The notes beneath the pieces are model-generated. The model ran no database searches. It was given only the letters and a program-made list of their open reading frames with translations, and was not told the DNA's origin. 64,000 bases of DNA. Origin: Anodontia alba (Eukaryota; Mollusca; Bivalvia; Lucinida; Lucinidae). The stretch lies in contig OZ024830.1 of NCBI GenBank assembly GCA_964016985.1, forward strand, positions 80,316,386 to 80,380,385, read 5' to 3'. Position numbers and translations under genes: made by a program. Shown piece after piece: positions 44,440 through 54,400 of this stretch (the stretch's first letter is position 1; every line of letters begins with the position of its first letter).

Positions 44440-44710
44440 GCTTTAAAGCACCAAGCAAAACCTGTAGCAGACGACATTCCAATTTTTCTTTTCTTTTCTT
44501 TTTTTTTTTTTTTGTTATTTTTTCAGAGAAAACAAGATTTGAAATTTGCCAAGCAAAATTTGAAGCAGACAACATTCTAAAATTTTATTTTTGTTACTTT
44601 TCTGAGAAAACAAGACTTGAAATTTCTCACATGAAATGTCAACATCTTTCCCCTCTCTCTCTCTCTCTCAAAAAAAAAAAAAAAAATCAAAATCATTGTC
44701 TGCTGCAATT
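44440..44710. mobile_element. family F related array, degraded
   Basis: GTAGCAGACGACATT occurs twice (44464, 44563), each followed by a GAGAAAACAAGA-TTGAAATTT block. The right end is a TC/A low-complexity tract then GTCTGCTGCAATTG. Confidence 0.5.
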
Positions 44711-45244
44711 GTGATCGTCTTTTTAGGGGTTCATTTGCAGCAGTTTCCACACTGATTCATGTTACATCTAACTTCAATGGTGGGAGGCCATGGAACCACA
44801 AACTTAATAAGGCTATTTGGTGAAAAAGCGCAAGACTGCTTCGGGCCTTTGTAGTCTGTGTACATGACACTGCACGTCATGTACACAATCTCTTTTAATT
44901 GGGACAGGTAGGTCTGAGCAAAAATTAGACTCAGATCAGCTGCTGCAAAATGTGGCATCTGATCAGGGTCTACAATGTTTGCATTAATCCAACAGCTTTT
45001 AGACACGTCGATAGGTAGAAAATCGGACTCTTTCATATTTAAAACGCATACGGTAAAGTGTTACTACCTAAGGTGTCTGAATATTTTTCATACGGTAAAT
45101 ATAATACCACATTTACCATGAATATTCAAACAGGCCTTCTGCAGCATATGATCAAGGTCTACACTGTTTGCCACTCATCAAATAGTTTTTAGACATCACA
45201 AAGGTAGTAAACTATGTTCAAATTTAGGGCAATACAGTAAGGAG

Positions 45245-45591
45245 TTAAAGGCTCCATATTCCTCAAAAATAGACATTTTTTATCCAAGAAAAGTTTATAA
45301 AGATATTAATACAATCATAAAATGTGGCATCTGACAACCTGTAAAATTTCAGACAGTCTATCGTTCTTGATCGGGATAAAAAATAAAATGAATTTTTTAT
45401 TGTATCTCTGAATTAATGTTGCCAACATTAATTCAGAGATATGATAAAAGATCATTTCATTTTTTTAATCCACTGAAATTTTTAAGGCTGTCAGATGCCA
45501 CATTTTATGATTGTCTTGATACCATATATCAATCATTAAACCTATTTTTGGATAAAAAAATGTCTACTTTTGAGGAATATGGAGCCTTTAA
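45245..45591. mobile_element. TTAA-MITE family I, complete
   Basis: TTAAAGGCTCCATATTCCTC and GAGGAATATGGAGCCTTTAA are perfect 20-bp ends, including TTAA on both sides. The central hairpin GAATTAATGTTGCCAACATTAATTC is at 45411-45436. Confidence 0.95.
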
Positions 45592-45815
45592 CCCATTGTA
45601 GTCGGGAGACCCGTAAAAGGGTACTTGGCAAACAGTGCAGACCCAGATCAGACGCCACAGAACGCGGCGTCTGATCAGGGTCTTCACTGTTTGCAAATAG
45701 TTTACCCATTTTTCTCTAGGAATATGTAAATCTCATAGCTGAACATACCTAAAATTGAAATTGGAGTCTTCCGATATATAATGTGGGAGAGTCTATTCCG
45801 TCTACAATGGGTTAA
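45588..45815. mobile_element. TTAA-MITE family H copy 1 with core II
   Basis: TTAACCCATTGTAG and CTACAATGGGTTAA are perfect inverted ends. It shares its left TTAA with the family I element, so one inserted exactly at the border of the other. TTAA target and CCCATTG-type ends recall piggyBac-derived MITEs (inference). Core II occupies 45627-45695. Confidence 0.9.
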
Positions 45816-45918
45816 GGTGTCTAAATATCTAGGGCAAATATTGTTACCTCTGAACAAAACATACAGACCCAGATACAGCAGCTGATCATAATCTTTACTG
45901 TTCACCATTCATCAAGCA

Positions 45919-46661
45919 GGGCCCAGTTGTTCAAAACATAACAAAGTTGTTAGTTAATGTGACATTAAAATTTCTATGTTGAAATATGGCAAATACATTG
46001 ATATTTTTTGCTGAAAAAATGTGAGTGGCTTAAAAGCTACTCACATTTTTGCAGCAAAAATAATATATTTGAAAATACCTCAGCTACAATAGTTAAAGGG
46101 GAACGCAACCTTAAAAGATATTGTGCTTTAAAGTAAAGGACTTTACAAATAATGAATTTTGACACAAATTTGATCAAAATCGGTGGAAAATTAAATAAGT
46201 TATAGACAGATGAATATTTTAATATTGGTGGAATGGGCGCCGCCATTTTGAATATTTAATGAGGTTTCATAAAAATTAAACTTCATTCCATAAAGGTAGT
46301 TATTCTCATAAGGTTGATTTATTTGGGGGGAAACGACCGCTTGTCACTAGAATTAAAGGATTATAAAAATAATTGCAGCAAAATTATTCTTAAAAACCTT
46401 TTATAATTGGTTTTGCATATTTAATTTGGGCTGTGTGACGTCACAAAGCCTACAATATGGCGGCATCCATGACAGCCATTTTAGATATATTCAAACCACC
46501 ATAACTTCCTTATTTCTAGGCCGATTTTGAAAACTCTTGCATTAGAATAAATTGCGTTAAGCACTTTACTCCAAGATATACTTACAACTTATATTGCATT
46601 CTCCTTTAACAAGTTTGTCATTAACAAGCTTGTTAAGCTAACAAAGCTTTGATGAATTAGG
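45919..46661. mobile_element. MITE family J copy 1, split by family K
   Basis: GGGCCCAGTTGTTCAAAACA and its partner AAAGCTTTGATGAATTAGG are diverged inverted ends. The hairpin TTTTTTGCTGAAAAAATGTG / CACATTTTTGCAGCAAAAAT (46006-46062) lies in the left half. The family K MITE fills 46093-46609. Confidence 0.8.
46093..46609. mobile_element. TTAA-MITE family K, nested in J
   Basis: TTAAAGGGGAACGCAA and TTGCATTCTCCTTTAA are inverted ends with TTAA on each side. It contains a TGTGACGTCACA palindrome (CRE core) near 46436 and an AATATGGCGGC motif near 46454. Confidence 0.85.
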
Positions 46662-47135
46662 TCGAGATTTTAGACACATTAACAGTTAAATTTGTTCAGA
46701 TTTAGGACAATATGTCCGGAGTTATAGTGTATAAATATTAAGGTAAAGATATAATACCATATTTACACTATTTGTAAAGTATTTTGAAAGACAGGCCAGA
46801 GAAATTTGTGTAGACACAGATTTGATGCTGCTGAATGAGGAATCTGATCAAGGTCTACACTGTTTGCTACTCATAAAGTGTTTTTAGACACATCAACAGG
46901 TAGCTGAACTTGATCAGACTTCAGGAGGATATGGTAAGGATTTAAGATGTCTAAATAATTAGCTAAATACCATATTTACCCAAAGTATTTGGACGGACAG
47001 GCCAGAGCAAACATAGTAGACATAAACCAGATGCAGCAGAATGTAGATCTGATCAGGGTCTACACTATTTGCCACTCATCACGTACTTTTTAGACACACC
47101 AAAGAACAGTAAAACATTCAGATTTTAGAATATCG

Positions 47136-47471
47136 TATTTGACCTAATTACCGCACATGCTCCAATAAGTGCACAGTCAAGCAATTTAGTAATCTAAAAG
47201 ATTACAACTAGAGTACTTTTATCTACTTCTTTATAAAAACATATGTTGTGGGTACTCGTTTGAATTGCCTCAACAAGTCGAGGCAATTCAAACGAGTACC
47301 CACAACATGTGTTTCTATAAAGAAAACAAAAAATAATATCGCATAAGCATCATTATGAAGTCCTCTGTTGATCTTTCTTTAAAGTGTGCCCTTATTAGGT
47401 TGATATTTTACTACAAGTTTTCCCAGTGCTTTTGAAAACCTCAACGCACAGTGTGGTAATTAGGTCAAATA
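47136..47471. mobile_element. MITE family D copy 1 (TTTGACCTAATTACC TIR) with core I
   Basis: ATTTGACCTAATTACCGCAC and GTGTGGTAATTAGGTCAAAT are inverted. Core I reads CTCGTTTGAATTGCCTC / GAGGCAATTCAAACGAG. The second copy is at 60567-60917. Confidence 0.9.
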
Positions 47472-47558
47472 TGGTAATATGCTATGGTGTCCAGAGACCA
47501 TATTTACCTGAAGTATTGAGACATCTTAAATCCTTATCATACTTGTCCTAAACTTTGA

Positions 47559-48817
47559 ACAGGAGCTCCGCCAAGCGGAGCATTATACATCCGTGGCAAG
47601 TAAAAAGATGCAGCACAAAAACTGGCTCCTGTATAATTCATTGCTCCGGATATAAACTGTAAGTGGAATTACAAAAAAAAAAATAAATAAAAAAAATAAA
47701 AAAATTTCATCGGGGCATATCTCTGCTGATATTTGGTGAACTGTAACCTAAGCGACCAAGCTGGCCCAGGAATTAAGGAAGAAGTGACTTCTCCCTCCTT
47801 GGAAAATAGGGAGAAGTTTGCTGCTTCTAGGGAGAAGTGCTTTCTGACAGAGGACACACCACAGAAGCATGACTATATTATAAGCTCATATGAGCCTTTG
47901 GCTGATTTGTTTTTCCTATACTTCAATATCGGACCAAACAATAACAAAACAAAAATAAACAACCTAAAAAAAAACATAAAAAAAAAAAATTCTGCAAGAA
48001 ATTTTTTTGTAAACCTTTAACTGATTTTATTTTTTCTTCCAGGGAGCCAAATCAGAAGAGTATTAAAAAAAAAAAAAAAAAAAAATCCAAAAAGAATTAT
48101 GTATTCATAAAGATTTAATAATGGCAACCTTTCCTTGCAAACCTAATAAAAGAAAAGAAAAAAAAATCAATATTTTGCCCATATGACCAAAACTTTAGTT
48201 ATTTGCAAAAAATATACTTATTATAAAATAAAATTTGCACACTATTACCTCTAAACAATATGCTGCGAAAAGTTTACAAAAACTTTCAAAGAGGCATAAA
48301 TCTGCAAATATTTGGTGCACTGCAACCTCGAAATAATATGTGCTACTCAACATCATCGTGTAACTATTTATGAAGTTTCAGCTTGATCAGATGTAAACTA
48401 TAGAAGGATTAAGCCGGAAACAAAAAATTAATAGAAATTAACAGAAATTTTCAAGGGGGTTTAACCCTGCTAATATTTGGTGGACTGTAACCTCGAAACA
48501 ATATGTGCTGCTCCACATCATGGTCTAACTACATGTATATATGAAGGTTTCAGCTTGATTGGATGTAAAATGTAGGAGGAGTTAACCGGAAATGAAAAGT
48601 TTACAGAAATTTTCTAAGGGGCATAACTCTGCAAACATTTGGTGGACTGTAACCCCGAAACAATATGCACTGCGCCACATCATGGTCTAACTGTATACCA
48701 AGTTTCAGCTTGATCAGATGTAAACTGTAGGAGGAGTTAGCCAGAAACAAAAAAGTTTACGGACGGACGGAGGCCATACCCCGTAACATATGTCCCATTT
48801 TTCAAACGGGCGTATAA
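47559..48817 (+). mobile_element. HINE-like element, ~160-bp units
   Basis: The head ACAGGAGCTCCGCCAAGCGGAGC forms a hairpin. Units beginning GGCATAACTCTGCAAATATTTGGTGG recur near 48293, 48457 and 48618, with a related one at 47717. The end is GGACGGACGG (48760-48770) and the hairpin TATGTCCC...GGGCGTATA (48789-48817). It is the only multi-unit HINE-like locus here with a single 3' end besides 3729-5729. Confidence 0.75.
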
Positions 48818-49195
48818 AAAGGTCTATTTTACTACCTGTTGATTTATCTAAAATAGTACTTAATGAGTTGCAAACAGTGTAGACCCTGGTCAGACAATGT
48901 GTTCTGCGGCATCTGATTTAGGTCTAAACTGTTCAGGCCTGTCTGTCCCAATTCTTGGGTTATTACAGTGTTTAGAGTAAATGGTTACCTTGACTATTTG
49001 GACAGACAGGCCTGAGTAAAACAGAACAGACCCATATCAGATGCTACAGAATGCATCAAGGTCTACACTGTTTGCCACTCATCTAGCAGTTTTCAGAGAC
49101 ACCAAAAGGTAGAAAATATGTTCAGATTTAAGGATAATGGGGTGTGGTGTAAAGGCGTCTAAATATTTAGAGTAAATACTGCTGTTACCCTGAAT

Positions 49196-49332
49196 ACAGT
49201 TGACTCTCATTCTCTTGAAATAAAGGACTCTCTGAAATACTTTGATATATCCATACCTCGACATATCAGATTTGTAGAATTGAAGAAAAAATAAATCACA
49301 TTTCACAAATAAATATGTAACTGGACTCCTGT
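49196..49332 (-). mobile_element. TA-MITE family B, half copy
   Basis: TACAGTTGACTCTCATTCTC starts it; CATACCTCGACATATCAGA and the GACTCCTG segment follow. The other half is missing. Confidence 0.75.
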
Positions 49333-49781
49333 GGACAAAGTAGGTGAGAGTTGTCTCTTTTGCAAGTGAAACATCAACTGGTTCTCCTCTTAATCCCTAC
49401 CAAATATGAAAGCAATCGACTGAAGGATAAATGTAACATATAACTTTGAAAAACGGTTAAACCAAAATGTTAATTTGGGACAACACCTGCCCGCCCAGAC
49501 ATTGCTATTTTAAAGGACAGATTTTTTGAAAAAAAAAACAACAAAACCTGTCCAATAAAACTGATTATCAAATCCATCCAGAATACTCATGGAACAGCGA
49601 TCAAACTCCCTTCTTTTTCTCACAGAAAACAAACAATGATATAACTAATCACTTATTTTACTTTGCTACAATGACATATACAACATATAATGATATATGA
49701 AATCATGCCTTATTTTCTTGGAAAAATAGAAGAAAATATCTCAGAATTTTGTTTGGAAGTGCTACAATTTTGGAATGGTGC

Positions 49782-49787
49782 TTTATT
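49782..49787 (-). promoter_or_regulatory. candidate polyadenylation signal AATAAA
   Basis: AATAAA on the minus strand lies 113 bases downstream of the stop codon of the four-exon gene. The 3' UTR would cross a T37-like tract (49850-49887). Confidence 0.45.
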
Positions 49788-49849
49788 GGATAATAGAAAT
49801 AAAATGGATATGATACTAAGCCAATGTCTGAGAGTAACACACACACAAG

Positions 49850-49889
<40 letters not shown>

Positions 49890-49899
49890 AAAATTAAAG

Positions 49900-50157
49900 T
49901 TAAAAAGTTTCGAAAAGTTCGGACATTTTGTACACAATATCATTGAACATATTATACATCATTATGTACACTTTCTCATCATACAAGTTCAGTGTGGGGT
50001 TATATCCAGAGTGACAGGAACGATACTTGTACACGGGGGAGTAACTTTCTTCTGGTGTTTTCTGAGCATTTGCACCATCTGTCCCAATCTGATCATTATG
50101 ATCTTCTAACTTTTTATCGTCCAACTTTTTTCCTTTAGGTTTTGCTGAATTCACAGC
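49900..50157 (-). CDS. unrecognised four-exon gene, exon 4 (terminal)
   Basis: The exon starts after TTTTTAG and continues in phase 0 from exon 3. It encodes 85 residues and a TAA stop. The first part is highly charged (KPKGKKLDDKKLEDHND), probably disordered; the last 40 residues (YKYRSCHSGYN..., YDEKVYIMMYNMFNDIVYK) look folded and amphipathic, rich in Tyr and Met. No known domain is recognised. With the other three exons (110+104+44+258 = 516 bases) it gives a 171-residue soluble-looking protein without signal peptide or membrane segment. Confidence 0.7.
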   Translation of the reverse strand, partial: AVNSAKPKGKKLDDKKLEDHNDQIGTDGANAQKTPEESYSPVYKYRSCHSGYNPTLNLYDEKVYIMMYNMFNDIVYKMSELFETF

Positions 50158-50196
50158 CTAAAAATATAAGCTCTTCAATAATATACACATTGCTCA

Positions 50197-50382
50197 TTAA
50201 GGAGTAGTATTTGGTAATAATTATTGGATAATATTCTCCAGTTCTCCATAAAAGCATATGTTGTGGGTACTCATTAGAAGCACCTCAGTGAGGCGCTTCT
50301 AATGAGTACCCACAAAATATGTTTTTATGGAGAAAATAAGAAAAAATTAGCCCAGAACTATCACCAAAATACTCCTCCTTAA
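50197..50382. mobile_element. MITE family E with core I
   Basis: TTAAGGAGTAGTATTTGGT and ACCAAAATACTCCTCCTTAA are inverted ends with TTAA borders. Core I (CTCATTAGAAGCACCTCAGTGAGGCGCTT...) fills the middle with AGTTCTCCATAAAAGCATATG flanks. It lies inside exon 3-side intron sequence, 40 bp upstream of exon 4's acceptor. Confidence 0.9.
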
Positions 50383-50431
50383 CAACTCCTCTGATTAGGT
50401 AAACATTTTTATTAATTCTTGATGAAAATGT

Positions 50432-50501
50432 GTTGCCGATCTGGGATTGTAACCCCTGATCTTTTGTCAGATGCACTACCAACTGGGCTATGGAGCCTGG
50501 C
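50432..50501 (-). mobile_element. tRNA-like SINE head, type 3
   Basis: On the minus strand GGCTCCATAGCCCAGTTGGT (box A region) and GGGGTTACAATCCC (box B region) fit a tRNA fold with anticodon stem TCTGA/TCAGG and a 7-nt loop lacking U33. The acceptor pairing is poor, so a SINE head is more likely than a tRNA gene. Confidence 0.6.
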
Positions 50502-50635
50502 TGGGTCAGAGGTCAAAATACAGATTGCATTTACTAAGTTTTACATGTATGTATGTAACCCACTGTCCACAGGCCATTCAGTACAAGAGATATGTGCTAG
50601 GCTTCAAAATGCAGTCGGTAATTTATCTCACTGCA

Positions 50636-50922
50636 CATTATGAAAACACACCTCAAATATATTCAAATATATAGAAAATTTCACCTCCAAAAAACTGAAA
50701 ATTTTAAGATAAAAAAACTGATATTTTTCATATTTCTGTTCAAAACATAGATTGTAGGTACTTGTTAGAACCGCGCCGGTGAGGCGGTTCTAACAAGTAC
50801 CCACAATCTTTGTTTTTGAGCAGAAACAAGAAAAATAATATATACCCCTGTAAAACCCAGTTTTACTATATAAAAGTGGGGTTTAAGGGGGGTCAATGTT
50901 ATATAGGCATGTTTCCGTGATG
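50636..50922 (+). mobile_element. MITE family A copy 5, nested in SINE
   Basis: CATTATGAAAACACACCT and ATAGGCATGTTTCCGTGATG ends. Core I is AGAACCGCGCCGGTGAGGCGG. Confidence 0.9.
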
Positions 50923-51101
50923 AGATCCAGGAGTCTCAAGTTCGAATCCCTGCTCAGCCACATAACTTTCATTGAGAGAATGATCAATTATGACATCATT
51001 TCCCATTTCCACTGATACAAGAAGGGCAGTTGTGAGTTACTGGCTAAAGGATGTGTACAACGAAGTACTGGATAACCCTAGCTACTGTCTTTCCTGATCT
51101 T

Positions 51102-51547
51102 TCAGAAAGTCATTTTTTGCACGGCACGTTACACAAAAGAAGTAAATTTGCAAACTTTTATCATGATTAAATGCAAAATCATTTGGCATGACTAACTTAT
51201 GCACAAAAAGTTTTATTCTAGTCATTTGTTTTTAAAAAATTTGTTAGTTTGTTAGTAAAAATGAATGCAAATTATGCAGAAATCTGTAGGGTAGTTAACT
51301 TGGAAGCAGAATTTCAACAAGTTCCGCACATTCAATTTTTCTGAAATTTTCACACCACTGTTGTGAAGCGCTGATAATTTACATTCAATAAAGAAAATTA
51401 AAATATATTACCTCAGACAAAAAATTAAAAAAAAAAAAACAACAACAGAAAAACAACACTTTACTATAGAAATTGCTGATAAAATATGGTCAATCAGACC
51501 AAAATATTTTCATATAAAACGCCAAGCAAAAAGCGACTTTCTGAGTG
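51102..51547 (-). mobile_element. DNA-transposon-like element M, copy 2 (inverted), nested in SINE
   Basis: TTCAGAAAGTCATTTTTTGC and GCAAAAAGCGACTTTCTGA are inverted ends. It is shorter than copy 1 but colinear in reverse. Confidence 0.8.
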
Positions 51548-51639
51548 ACGTCCCAGGAAATATGTGAACAGGTTGACTAACTGGCTTGATATCACCTTAA
51601 CAGAGTTGACTGGGCCATAAAACTCTAAATCAAACAAAT

Positions 51640-51955
51640 ACACATGTAAGATATGCAGTTGATTGATTGATTGATTGTGTTGGGGTTTAATGACACATCA
51701 ATCCTTGTGGCTCATTTTGTGTCGTCTCCCAGAGAGAGGGAGAAAAGTAATAGAGGAGATGAAAGAGAGGGACTGGGAAGAAAGAGGAACAGAAATGAAA
51801 GGGAAGAAACAGATGAAAAACATTCGCCTTTACCCTTACCTGGTACAAGGATAGCAAGCCTTGCCCAACTGTAAGCCAATCTCAGTTGGACGCCCCGGTG
51901 ATGCAAGATACACGATACCTTCGCCACACCCGACCACCCCAAGATATGCAGTAGT
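51640..51955. repeat. (TTGA)n start and purine-rich block
   Basis: TTGATTGATTGATTGATTGTG (51657-51680) is followed by an almost pure-purine stretch (51730-51825, AGAGAGAGGGAGAAAAG...) and GGACGCCCCGGTGATGCAAG. ORFs on both strands over it are low complexity. Confidence 0.6.
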
Positions 51956-52039
51956 TTTTTGTTTTTTTTTTTTAAATTAAGTCAGAGGTCAAAAATAATA
52001 TAGTCATACAGTACAGCAGATAAGCACTCTGTATAAAGT

Positions 52040-52061
52040 AGGTCAAAGGTCACAGTGACCT
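52040..52061. promoter_or_regulatory. composite DR1 + inverted-repeat-3 nuclear receptor motif
   Basis: AGGTCAAAGGTCA (52040-52052) is a perfect DR1 and AGGTCACAGTGACCT (52047-52061) is a perfect palindrome with a 3-bp spacer, overlapping by one half-site. It lies in an intron, in repeat-like sequence. Whether it is bound is unknown. Confidence 0.5.
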
Positions 52062-52102
52062 AATGTTGGTATCTGACATCATTTTCCACAGATGCCTTAC
52101 AA

Positions 52103-52385
52103 AACAAGAGGTAGCTCCCGACAATACCTTGCATAGCTCTAGATAAGAAGGGGTATCCACATATTTTTCTTATTTCTCCACAAAAACATATATTGTGGGT
52201 ACTCATTAGAAGTGCCTCAGTGAGGCACTTCTAATGAGTACCCACAATATGTTTTGTAAAGAAATAAGAAAACTGTCTGTTCTTTTCGGTTGGAAAAAAG
52301 CGCCTCATCTGGGCTATGACCTTGGATGGACAGAAGGACAGAGGGAACGACAGTTGCAGTGCAAACAGCCTCCTTCTTTGGAGCT
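52103..52385 (+). mobile_element. HINE-like fragment carrying core I
   Basis: The ACAAGAGGTAGCTCCCGAC head and a GGACAGAAGGACAGAGGG tail resemble a short HINE-like element. A full core I hairpin with TTTTTCTTATTTCTCCAC / GTAAAGAAATAAGAAAA flanks occupies 52165-52271. Confidence 0.6.
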
Positions 52386-52438
52386 ATTATGAAGTGGGTA
52401 TAACATGCAGTGGTGACAGCAAACTAGTGAAAAGAGCT

Positions 52439-52719
52439 CATCACGAAAACATGCCTATATAATTTTGACCCCCTTAAACCTCATATTTATACTGTTAAAC
52501 TGGGGCATACATTATTTTTCTTATTCCTGCTCAAAATGTAGATTGTGGGTACTCATTGGAACCACTTCATTGAGGCAGTTCTAACAAGTACCACAATCTA
52601 TGGTTTGAGCAGAAATATGAAAAATATCAGAAATTATTATCTGAAAATTTTAATTTTTTTTTTTTTTTTTTTTGGTGGTAAAATTTTCAGGATATTTGAA
52701 TAGGCATGTTTTTGTAATG
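52439..52719 (-). mobile_element. MITE family A copy 6 (inverted)
   Basis: CATCACGAAAACATGCCTAT and ATAGGCATGTTTTTGTAATG ends. Core I is eroded (AACCACTTCATTGAGGCAGTT). It ends 62 bp from exon 3. Confidence 0.85.
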
Positions 52720-52780
52720 TCACATCAAGATGAGCTTTACCAAGGTTTAGTACTTTCTAAGACCTGAAATCATTACTTAC

Positions 52781-52824
52781 CGTCTTGCTCTTGACTTTCT
52801 GTTCCTTCTTTAGATTTGCAGCAT
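52781..52824 (-). CDS. unrecognised four-exon gene, exon 3
   Basis: A 44-base micro-exon between TCTTTTAG and the strong donor GTAAGT. It enters in phase 1 (G from exon 2 plus AT makes Asp) and leaves in phase 0. It encodes AANLKKEQKVKSKT, a lysine-rich linker matching the charged start of exon 4. The consistent phase on both sides is the main evidence; a T-rich tract precedes the acceptor. Confidence 0.65.
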
Positions 52825-52927
52825 CTAAAAGAAAAAAAAAAAAAAAGCATTAACCCTTCCATCCCTCGAGTTTCTGAAGTGGACTCTTCCATCTATGTAT
52901 TTGGCCAGGTCTATTGTTGTCAGTTTT

Positions 52928-53126
52928 TTAACCCATTGTAGACTGAATGAACTCCCCCACAGTATATACTGGAAGAGTCTAGTTTCGATATTAGGTATGT
53001 CTGACTATATGAGGAAAATGGTTGAACTATTTGCAAACAGTGGAGACCCTGATTCTGTGGCATCTGATCTGGTCTGCACTGTTTGCCAATTACCCTTTTA
53101 GGGGTATCAAGACTACAATGGGTTAA
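52928..53126. mobile_element. TTAA-MITE family H copy 2
   Basis: TTAACCCATTGTAGAC and CTACAATGGGTTAA ends. The core II hairpin is eroded (GCAAACAGTGGAGACCCTGA...TCTGGTCTGCACTGTTTGC). It lies in intron 2. Confidence 0.9.
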
Positions 53127-53139
53127 TATAATCATTAAC

Positions 53140-53345
53140 TTGTCTTGCTGAATAGATTAAGATGCCATCCCCACTTCTAATTGTCAGCCAATCAGATTCC
53201 TTGATTCAGATTGTTGATATAAATTCATGATCACATACTAATGGCAAACAGTGCAAATCCAGATCAGTTGGCTTCTTCAGAAGCCAACTGATCTGGATCT
53301 ACACTGTTTGCAAAGGCAGGGTATATACGGGTTCAGTAGGACAAG
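53140..53345. repeat. repeat Q with core-II-like hairpin
   Basis: TTCTAATTGTCAGCCAATCA...ATTGTTGATATAAATTCA precedes GGCAAACAGTGCAAATCCAGA / TCTGGATCTACACTGTTTGC. The stem tip TCAGTTGGCTTC/GAAGCCAACTGA replaces the usual CAGACGCC. A truncated copy is at 62750-62880. Confidence 0.75.
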
Positions 53346-53621
53346 GGTTGACTGGCAAATAGTGTAGGTCAAATGTTAATATATTGTTCACAGTGACTTT
53401 CTTATGATATATAATTTTTATTCGCTTGATTTACCTACACTCCAATTTTGATTGACCTGGGCTGTACAATATAGGAGATATGGCCATGAGAAAATTTTGT
53501 GGCTGGATGACAGACAGAGTGATTACAACAGGGCATCCACAAAATTTAGGGCCAAAATTACACCTAAACCTAATCCAGCCCCGGCCCTTACTGGAATCCA
53601 ACCCTCAACTAAGCTTAATTA

Positions 53622-53846
53622 TACTTTTTAATGCTCAGAATGCTGGGTAAAATGTTTTGAAAATTTTAAAAATGACATTTTGAAATATTTTTCTTAGTTT
53701 TTCCCAGAAAATAGACATTGATATTTCATGCAAATTGTCTCCCAAGGAGATAGTTTGCAGAAAATGTCAAAGCCTGTTTTCTGAGGAAAATACAAAAATA
53801 GCATCAGTCTGTCATCTGATGAATTGATCCAGACAGGTAAGGATTT
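53622..53846. mobile_element. TTAA-MITE family F copy, diverged
   Basis: AATGCTCAGAATGCTGGGTAAA and GTCATCTGATGAATTGATCCAGACAG ends. Core III is CATGCAAATTGTCTCCCAAGGAGATAGTTTGC. Confidence 0.75.
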
Positions 53847-53962
53847 TACATAGGCAGACATATTGTAAGGTTTTGCCCAATTTCCAATCAACTTGTGTTA
53901 ATTTGTATCTGGTTTAGATAAAAAATGATGCTCATGCTTCATTTAGACTAATTTAGGAATGT

Positions 53963-54142
53963 ATTTGCAGCATATTGGAAGATATCAACTATAATGGGAC
54001 CACAGCCCTAGATAACAGGAGTACCCAAAGATATAGTTAGGTGCCATTTATGATTTGCAGCATATTGGAAGATATCAACTATAATGGGACCACAGCCCTA
54101 GATAACAGGAGTACCCAAAGATATAGTTAGGTGCCATTTATG
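53963..54142. repeat. exact 90-bp tandem duplication
   Basis: ATTTGCAGCATATTGGAAGA...GGTGCCATTTATG occurs twice with no difference (53963-54052 and 54053-54142). Perfect identity means a very recent event or an assembly artefact. Confidence 0.9.
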
Positions 54143-54189
54143 AACAAAATAGATTTTCCCACAGACCTCAGTTTATTTTCCTTAAAATA

Positions 54190-54400
54190 AAAAAAAAAAC
54201 AAAAAAAAAACAAAAAAAAACAGTGCCTTAGATGAGTTGCTTTTTTCTGTATTTACCCATTTAAATTTTTAAATTTTTTGATTAAAAAAAGCATCAAACA
54301 AACAAAAAACAACAACAAAAAAAAAAAAATAAAAAAAATAAACTACCCCACCCCCACCCCCCCCCCCCCCAAAAAAAAAAAAAAAAAAAAAAATCAAATT
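54190..54400. repeat. A-rich and C-rich low complexity
   Basis: A tracts with scattered C, then ACCCCACCCCC to poly-C and poly-A near 54345-54392. Confidence 0.9.

Larger units (their letters stand above)
50600..51635 (+). mobile_element. SINE type 1, split by two other elements
   Basis: GGCTTCAAAATGCAGTCGGTAA...TCTCACTGCA and AGATCCAGGAGTCTCAAGTTCGAATCCC are the two parts of a tRNA head, broken in the anticodon region by MITE A5 (50636-50923). The body continues to about 51085, is broken again by element M (51102-51547), and resumes at GTTGACTAACTGGC...AGTTGACTGGGCCATAAAAC. Confidence 0.75.

Noticed and set aside
47733..48020. 95-codon ORF with a plausible acidic start
   Set aside because: It lies inside a HINE-like element and ends in A-rich sequence.
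49690..50109. Plus-strand 139-codon ORF with a poly-K tract
   Set aside because: It runs antisense through exon 4 and a 37-base A tract; the minus-strand exon has splice and phase support.
50432..50501. tRNA gene on the minus strand
   Set aside because: The anticodon loop lacks U33 and the acceptor stem pairs poorly; kept as a tRNA-like SINE head.
51671..51942. Charged ORFs on both strands (REREKSNRGDEREG and complement)
   Set aside because: They reflect a purine-rich low-complexity block; no homologous domain and no gene context.
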